Assembly: GCA_934553255.1 (NCBI GenBank)
Contig: CAKTEZ010000011.1
Location: forward strand, 1-47,306
Origin: an uncultured Oscillospiraceae bacterium
Lineage (GTDB): Bacteria; Bacillota; Clostridia; Oscillospirales; Oscillospiraceae
Direction of reading: 5' to 3'
Length of the DNA stretch: 47,306 bases
A model generated the notes under the pieces. That model searched no databases and was not told the DNA's origin. It was given only the letters and a program-made list of their open reading frames with translations. This document shows, one piece after another, positions 43,556 through 47,306 of the stretch. Every line of letters begins with the position of its first letter. Position 1 is the first letter of the stretch. The translations under genes and the position numbers were made by a program.

Positions 43556-44194
43556 ATGGATAAAATGGTTGTGGATCCGAATAGCCCCGTTTTCCCTGCC
43601 GATGAGGCGCTTTGTGCGCGCTCCGCAACGGGCGACCGCAGGGCAGAGGAGTTGCTCGTCACCCGTTACTACGGTCTGGTCCGGTCCTGCGCGCGTCCGC
43701 TTTTTCTCGCGGGCGGCGACAGCGAGGATTTGATCCAGGAGGGGATGTTCGGTCTCATTCAGGCCATCCGCGAGTACGACGGCGCAAAGGCCGCGTCGTT
43801 CCGCACCTTTGCCGAGGTCTGCATCCGCAACCGCCTGTATTCTGCTCTGCGCGCGGCTGCGCGCGGCAAGCACACACCGCTCAATCAGTCCGTTCCCTTG
43901 GATACCCCTTTCTTTGATGGCAATTCCTATCCGCTCGGCGCTCTCCGCGCTTCCTCCGCTGATCCGGAGGAACTCATCATCGACCGCGACCGCGTGGCCG
44001 AGGTGCTGGAGAGTACCCGAAAGCAGTTGTCCGAGTTCGAGGCGAAAATCTTAGGGTTGTATTTAGACGGTCTCTCCTGTCAGGAGATCGCAGAAACCGT
44101 GGGCAAGTCCCCGAAATCTGTGGACAACGCCGTGCAGCGCGTCCGGCGCAAGGCAGCGCGGCAGCTTTCTTCCGGCGACATCAGCAAACGCTGA
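43556..44194 (+). CDS. sigH: SigH-like RNA polymerase sigma factor
   Basis: This is a 212-residue sigma-70-family factor resembling SigH (Spo0H), which in Firmicutes drives entry into sporulation. Region 2 reads LVRSCARPLFLAGGDSEDLIQEGMFGLIQAIREYD, followed by SFRTFAEVCIRNRLYSALRAA. Region 4 is the helix-turn-helix LSCQEIAETVGKSPKSVDNAVQRVRRK. SigH usually lies near rpmG/secE; here it follows glmM, so it may be a paralogue. ATG 43556 is 5 bases after a consensus -10 box, so either the mRNA is leaderless or a start slightly further in (ATG 43565) is used. No ribosome site is visible for either. Confidence 0.85.
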   Translation: MDKMVVDPNSPVFPADEALCARSATGDRRAEELLVTRYYGLVRSCARPLFLAGGDSEDLIQEGMFGLIQAIREYDGAKAASFRTFAEVCIRNRLYSALRAAARGKHTPLNQSVPLDTPFFDGNSYPLGALRASSADPEELIIDRDRVAEVLESTRKQLSEFEAKILGLYLDGLSCQEIAETVGKSPKSVDNAVQRVRRKAARQLSSGDISKR

Positions 44195-44236
44195 ACGCAT
44201 ATATTTTTTTCTTAAAAGCAAAGAGAGGGTAAAATC

Positions 44237-44515
44237 ATGTACGAAGACAAGACTTTAGTTTGCAAAGAGTGCGGCAACGAGTTCGTGTTCACCGCCGGTG
44301 AGCAGGAGTTCTACGCGGAGCGCGGCTTCCAGAACGAGCCTCAGCGCTGCAAGGCCTGCCGCGACGCTCGCAAGAACGCCGCCCACGGTCCCCGCGAGTA
44401 CTTCACCGCTGTCTGCGCTGCCTGCGGCGGCGAGGCGAAGGTTCCCTTCGAACCCAAGTCCGATCGTCCCGTTTATTGCAGCGACTGCTTCGCCAAGATG
44501 AAGGAGCAGGGCTAA
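44237..44515 (+). CDS. Zinc-ribbon protein with four CxxC motifs
   Basis: This 92-residue protein has four CxxC pairs: C9-C12 (VCKECGNEF), C38-C41 (RCKACRD), C60-C63 (VCAACGGEA) and C81-C84 (YCSDCFA). The first half matches a probable zinc-ribbon family (TLVCKECGNEFVFTAGEQEFY), and the second half matches the CxxC-x17-CxxC type, so two zinc sites are expected. The role is unknown. Its ribosome site AGAGAGGG and strong terminator suggest good expression. It lies 42 bases after the sigma gene. Confidence 0.9.
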   Translation: MYEDKTLVCKECGNEFVFTAGEQEFYAERGFQNEPQRCKACRDARKNAAHGPREYFTAVCAACGGEAKVPFEPKSDRPVYCSDCFAKMKEQG

Positions 44516-44535
44516 GTCATTGCTTTGACTTTCCG

Positions 44536-44568
44536 AAGGCGACCGCCGGCAAGGCGGTCGCCTTTTTT
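44536..44568 (+). terminator. Terminator after the zinc-ribbon gene
   Basis: A 12-base-pair stem (44536-44547 with 44553-44564) and 5-base loop, the 3' arm merging into T6. Confidence 0.92.
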
Positions 44569-44602
44569 GCCCTTCCCGTGTGTGCATTTGCAATTTTTCC
44601 TA

Positions 44603-44631
44603 TTGAAAAAATGCGGGAAATGGGGTACACT
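44603..44631 (+). promoter_or_regulatory. Promoter of the DUF1858 gene
   Basis: TTGAAA (44603-44608), 17 bases, TACACT (44626-44631), about 35 bases before ATG 44667. Confidence 0.65.
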
Positions 44632-44666
44632 ATTTCTCGACAATATCCAATGGGAGGTACTCCAAA

Positions 44667-44879
44667 ATGGTTGAGATCACAAAAGACACCATCATCGGTG
44701 ATATTCTTGATGTTGCTCCGCAGACCGCGCCCATCTTTTTCGGCATCGGTATGCATTGCCTCGGCTGCCCCGCGTCCCGCGGCGAAACGGTCGAGGAGGC
44801 CTGCGCCGTTCACGGCGTGGATGTGGACAAGCTTCTCGAGCTTGTGAACGAGGAAGCGAACAAGCCCGTCGAGGAATAA
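44667..44879 (+). CDS. DUF1858 domain protein (hybrid-cluster-associated redox disulfide type)
   Basis: This 70-residue protein is a single DUF1858 domain with a CxxC disulfide motif, C31 and C34 (MHCLGCPASRGETVEEA). Such domains are often fused to or found near iron-sulfur and hybrid-cluster redox proteins, but none is adjacent here. ATG 44667 follows GGGAGG. It is a separate transcription unit with its own promoter and terminator. Confidence 0.92.
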   Translation: MVEITKDTIIGDILDVAPQTAPIFFGIGMHCLGCPASRGETVEEACAVHGVDVDKLLELVNEEANKPVEE

Positions 44880-44891
44880 AACGGGAACATA

Positions 44892-44920
44892 GGGGCGCAT
44901 ACGGGCGTATGCGCCCTTTT
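44892..44920 (+). terminator. Terminator after the DUF1858 gene
   Basis: A 10-base-pair stem (44893-44902 with 44907-44916) and 4-base loop, then TTTT. Confidence 0.85.
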
Positions 44921-44945
44921 CCTGCTGCATGAGGAGGGGACTGCC

Positions 44946-45644
44946 GTGACAAGAGAATTATCGCTCCGGCCGCGGCTCGCACTCCTCGCGTCGCTTGTGC
45001 CGACGGGCGCGGTGCTCGCCGATGTCGGCACCGACCACGGCTACATACCGGTCTATTTGCGCCAGCATGGCGCGATCGGCCGCACCGTCGCGTCCGACAT
45101 CGCCCACGAGCCGCTGGAACACGCCCGCCGCACGGCGGAGGAATACGGCGTTGACGGCATCGACTTTCGTCTCTGCGCGGGCCTGAGCGCCATTGCGCCA
45201 GAGGAATGCGACACCGTCCTCATCGCCGGCATGGGCGGCGAGACCATTCGGGACATTCTTGCCGCCGCGCCGTGGACACGCGACGGGCAGCACACGCTGC
45301 TCCTTCAGCCGCAGACAAAGGTCGAGGAGCTTCGGCTCTGGCTGTGCGAGAACGGCTATGCCGTCACGCGCGAGCGGCTCGTGCGCGACAAGGGAAAGCT
45401 CTATGTCGTGATGACCGTCACGGCGGGGGAGCGCTTCACGCCGGACGAAGAGCAGCTTTACGGCGGCCTTGCGCTCGAGCGCGAGGCGCTTTACGGGGAC
45501 TATCTCGCCCATCAGATCGTGCGGCTGCGCCGCCGTTCCGACGGTCTGTGTCGGACGGGCAGCGGAGCGGCGAACGGCTTCGCCGCTCTGGCGGACGCGC
45601 TGGAGGCAAAGAAAGGGAAGTGGGAACATGACAACGGCTCTTGA
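44946..45644 (+). CDS. trmK: tRNA (adenine-N1)-methyltransferase TrmK
   Basis: It methylates adenine 22 of tRNA with SAM. The 232-residue protein has the SAM-binding motif ADVGTDHGYIPVYL at about 25-38, a later IAGMGGETIRDIL motif and LLQPQTKVEELRLWL. The start is GTG 44946 with GAGGAGGGG upstream. It overlaps the Nif3-like gene by 17 bases, a pairing common in Firmicutes. Confidence 0.93.
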   Translation: MTRELSLRPRLALLASLVPTGAVLADVGTDHGYIPVYLRQHGAIGRTVASDIAHEPLEHARRTAEEYGVDGIDFRLCAGLSAIAPEECDTVLIAGMGGETIRDILAAAPWTRDGQHTLLLQPQTKVEELRLWLCENGYAVTRERLVRDKGKLYVVMTVTAGERFTPDEEQLYGGLALEREALYGDYLAHQIVRLRRRSDGLCRTGSGAANGFAALADALEAKKGKWEHDNGS

Positions 45645-46401
45645 CATTGAGCGCAGCCTGTACGGCTGGGCGCCGCGCGCGCTCGCTGCGGAGTGGGACA
45701 ATGTCGGCCTGCTCGTCGGCGACCCGCAGCAGGAGGTCCGAAGGGTCCTCGTCGCGCTGGATGTCACGCAGGGCGTGGCGGAGGAGGCGGTCGAGCGCGG
45801 CGCGCAGATGATCGTCTCGCACCATCCGGTGATGAACTGCGCGTGGCACGAGGTGCAGACGCTCCGCGCGGACGACGCGCAGGGAAGGCTTTTGCGCTGT
45901 CTCGTGCAGCACGGCCTTGCGGCGTGCTGTATGCACACCAATCTGGACGCGGCGGACGGCGGCGTGAACGACTGTCTGGCGCACGCGCTGGGTCTTTCCG
46001 GCCTTACCTTGCTCAACGAAGAAAAAATAGGGCGCATCGGCACACTTTCTTGCGAAATACCTCTTGAAGAATTCCTGCCTGCTGTGGTAAAATCATTAGG
46101 CTGCGGCGGTCTGCGTTACCGCGACGGCGGGAGACCGGTCCATCGCGTGGCGGTCGGCGGCGGTGCCTGCCGCGACTATATCCCGCAGGCCATCGCACAG
46201 GGCTGCGATACCTTCGTCACGGCGGACCTGCGCTACAACGATTTTCTGGATACCCACGGTCTCAATCTCATCGACGCCGGTCATTTTCCGACCGAAAATG
46301 TGGTGTGCAAGGCCGTCTGCGCGCATCTGGAAAATGCCTTTCCCTCGCTTGAAGTCGTATGCTCCGCGTCGCACCGCGACGCCATTCAATACTACATCTA
46401 A
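45628..46401 (+). CDS. Nif3-like dinuclear metal-centre protein
   Basis: This 257-residue member of the Nif3/YqfO family forms hexamers with a two-metal site; the biochemical role is uncertain, with GTP cyclohydrolase-type and other roles proposed. Metal ligands are visible in SHHPVM (about 64-69), the HTNLDAADGG motif (103-112) and the C-terminal DAGHFPTEN. The middle insert domain seen in longer versions is short here. Codons around 46010-46093 are AT-rich compared with the rest and contain a promoter-like pair (TTGAAG 46064, TAAAAT 46088). Confidence 0.92.
   Translation: MTTALDIERSLYGWAPRALAAEWDNVGLLVGDPQQEVRRVLVALDVTQGVAEEAVERGAQMIVSHHPVMNCAWHEVQTLRADDAQGRLLRCLVQHGLAACCMHTNLDAADGGVNDCLAHALGLSGLTLLNEEKIGRIGTLSCEIPLEEFLPAVVKSLGCGGLRYRDGGRPVHRVAVGGGACRDYIPQAIAQGCDTFVTADLRYNDFLDTHGLNLIDAGHFPTENVVCKAVCAHLENAFPSLEVVCSASHRDAIQYYI
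46064..46093 (+). promoter_or_regulatory. Possible internal promoter for the YebC-like gene
   Basis: TTGAAG (46064-46069), 18 bases, TAAAAT (46088-46093), inside an AT-rich patch of the Nif3-like gene, about 320 bases before the next ATG. Confidence 0.3.
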
Positions 46402-46415
46402 GGAGAAGATCAACT

Positions 46416-47153
46416 ATGTCCGGACATTCCAAATGGCACAATATCCAAAAGACCAAGGGCGCGGCGGACGCGAAGCGCAGCGCGGCGTTCACCAAGATCG
46501 CCAAGGAGATCATCGTCGCCGTCAAGCAGGGTGGCAGCGGCGACCCCGCGAACAACTCCCGCCTTGCCACCGTCATCGCCAAGGCCAAGGCGAACAATAT
46601 GCCCAACGACAACATCAAGCGCACCATCGACAAGGCGCTCGGCTCCGGCAATACCGACAACTACGAGTCCGTCACCTACGAGGGCTACGGCCCCGGCGGC
46701 GTCGCCGTCATCGTCGAGGCGCTGACCGATAACCGCCAGCGCACCGCTCCCGAGGTCCGCCACTACTTCGACAAGTTCGGCAAGGGCATGGGCGCGCAGG
46801 GCTGCGTGAGCTGGTCGTTCGACCGCAAGGGCGTCATCATCATCGACAACGAGGACGGCGACTATGACGAGGACACCGTCATGATGGACGCGCTCGAGGC
46901 GGGCGCCGCCGACTTTACCGCCGACGGTCCGGTGTTCGAGATCACCACCGATCCCGACGCCTTCAACGATGTCATCGCCGCGCTCGAGACCAAGGGCTAC
47001 ACCTTCGTCAGCGCCGACATCAGCCTTGTTCCGCAGACCTATGTCAAGCTCACGAGCGAAGAAGATGTCAAGAACATGGAAAAGCTTCTCGATATGCTCG
47101 ACGACAACGAGGACGTGCAGAACACCTACCACAACTGGGAGACCGAGGACTGA
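46416..47153 (+). CDS. YebC/PmpR family protein
   Basis: This is a 245-residue YebC/TACO1-type protein. The family opening MSGHSKWHNIQKTKGAADAK and the KANNMPNDNIKRTIDKA segment are nearly invariant. Members are annotated as transcription regulators, and some bind the ribosome or relieve stalling at proline stretches, so the exact role is open. ATG 46416 follows AAGGAGA. It is the last plus-strand gene in the window. Confidence 0.97.
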   Translation: MSGHSKWHNIQKTKGAADAKRSAAFTKIAKEIIVAVKQGGSGDPANNSRLATVIAKAKANNMPNDNIKRTIDKALGSGNTDNYESVTYEGYGPGGVAVIVEALTDNRQRTAPEVRHYFDKFGKGMGAQGCVSWSFDRKGVIIIDNEDGDYDEDTVMMDALEAGAADFTADGPVFEITTDPDAFNDVIAALETKGYTFVSADISLVPQTYVKLTSEEDVKNMEKLLDMLDDNEDVQNTYHNWETED

Positions 47154-47175
47154 CCCGAATACGATCCTGCATAGA

Positions 47176-47207
47176 GGAAAGGCCGACGGCATGCCGTCGG
47201 CCTTTCC
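47176..47207. terminator. Bidirectional terminator-like palindrome between yebC and rnpB
   Basis: A perfect 32-base palindrome (each arm 16 bases, core GGCCGACGGC) lies between the convergent YebC-like gene and rnpB. CCTTTCC lies at each arm end; free T-runs are short. Confidence 0.75.
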
Positions 47208-47225
47208 ATATTTCGTGCGAGCAAG

Positions 47226-47306
47226 ACTATAAGCCGGGTTCTGTATCTGGCAGTCATCTATCTACGCGCCGCGTTGCCGCGGAGCTCCAGCCACCCCGGG
47301 AGCGGT
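47226..47306 (-). ncRNA. rnpB: RNase P RNA, 3' part
   Basis: On the minus strand the sequence contains AGATAGATGACTGCC and then ACAGAACCCGGCTTATAG, the conserved 3' end of bacterial RNase P RNA, the catalytic RNA that trims tRNA 5' leaders. The 5' part lies beyond the right edge. The exact 3' end is estimated. Confidence 0.93.

Overview
The window looks like chromosomal core DNA from a GC-rich, endospore-forming clostridium, most likely an Oscillospiraceae/Ruminococcaceae-type gut Firmicute. The evidence is a complete spoIIIAA-AH operon, a SigH-like sigma factor, HprK, RapZ, WhiA and RuvABC in clostridial gene order, and four-cysteine (zinc) forms of ribosomal proteins L28 and L32. Protein families and order are Firmicute although base composition is strongly GC-rich. 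I see no tRNA, CRISPR array, insertion sequence, integrase or prophage. No gene-free stretch exceeds 300 bases.

Layout. (a) 1-4064, minus strand: a polyamine-type ABC importer operon (XRE-cupin regulator, potA, potB, potC) with one promoter and a pair of inverted operator-like sites. PotA carries a duplicated Ig-like insertion, and PotC runs on into what looks like a fused binding protein. (b) 4081-6829, minus: cstA-type transporter under a LacI-type palindrome, followed by an unknown two-helix membrane protein and a strong terminator. (c) 6952-7975, minus: RluA-family pseudouridine synthase. (d) 8017-8885, plus: yceD-rpmF from a consensus promoter. (e) 8935-14005, plus: DUF512 radical-SAM-like protein, der, plsY, gpsA and a Nudix hydrolase. 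(f) 14072-14389, minus: rpmB. (g) 14481-22264, plus: hprK-murB-rapZ-whiA-dnaE and a HAD-like pseudoenzyme. (h) 22277-22875, minus: DUF4364 protein. (i) 22886-23870, plus: a 19-cysteine protein of unknown role. (j) 23883-28588, plus: the spoIIIA operon behind a good SigE-type promoter. (k) 28592-37630, plus: asp23-like, nusB, xseA, xseB, ispA, dxs, tlyA, nadK, argR, recN, the well-known clostridial cluster. (l) 37643-43486, plus: a degenerate M28-like membrane protein, tyrS, ruvC, ruvA (apparent AUA start), ruvB, glmM. (m) 43521-44920, plus: SigH-like factor, four-CxxC zinc protein, DUF1858 protein. (n) 44946-47153, plus: trmK, Nif3-like, YebC-like, converging on (o) the 3' part of rnpB on the minus strand at the right edge.

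How it works together. Most of the window is housekeeping: cell-wall precursors (murB, glmM), phospholipid entry (plsY, gpsA), isoprenoids (ispA, dxs), replication and repair (dnaE, xseAB, recN, ruvABC), translation and RNA modification (rpmB, rpmF, rluA, tlyA, trmK, tyrS, der), and carbon control (hprK, possibly the cstA operator). Sporulation is represented by spoIIIA and the SigH-like factor. I found no single new multi-gene defence or biosynthetic system. The most unusual things are protein-architecture and start-site oddities: the Ig-like insertion inside PotA, the PotC fusion, two degenerate enzyme folds (HAD and M28), an AUA start for ruvA, and a promoter placed so close to a sigma-factor gene that the mRNA would be leaderless.
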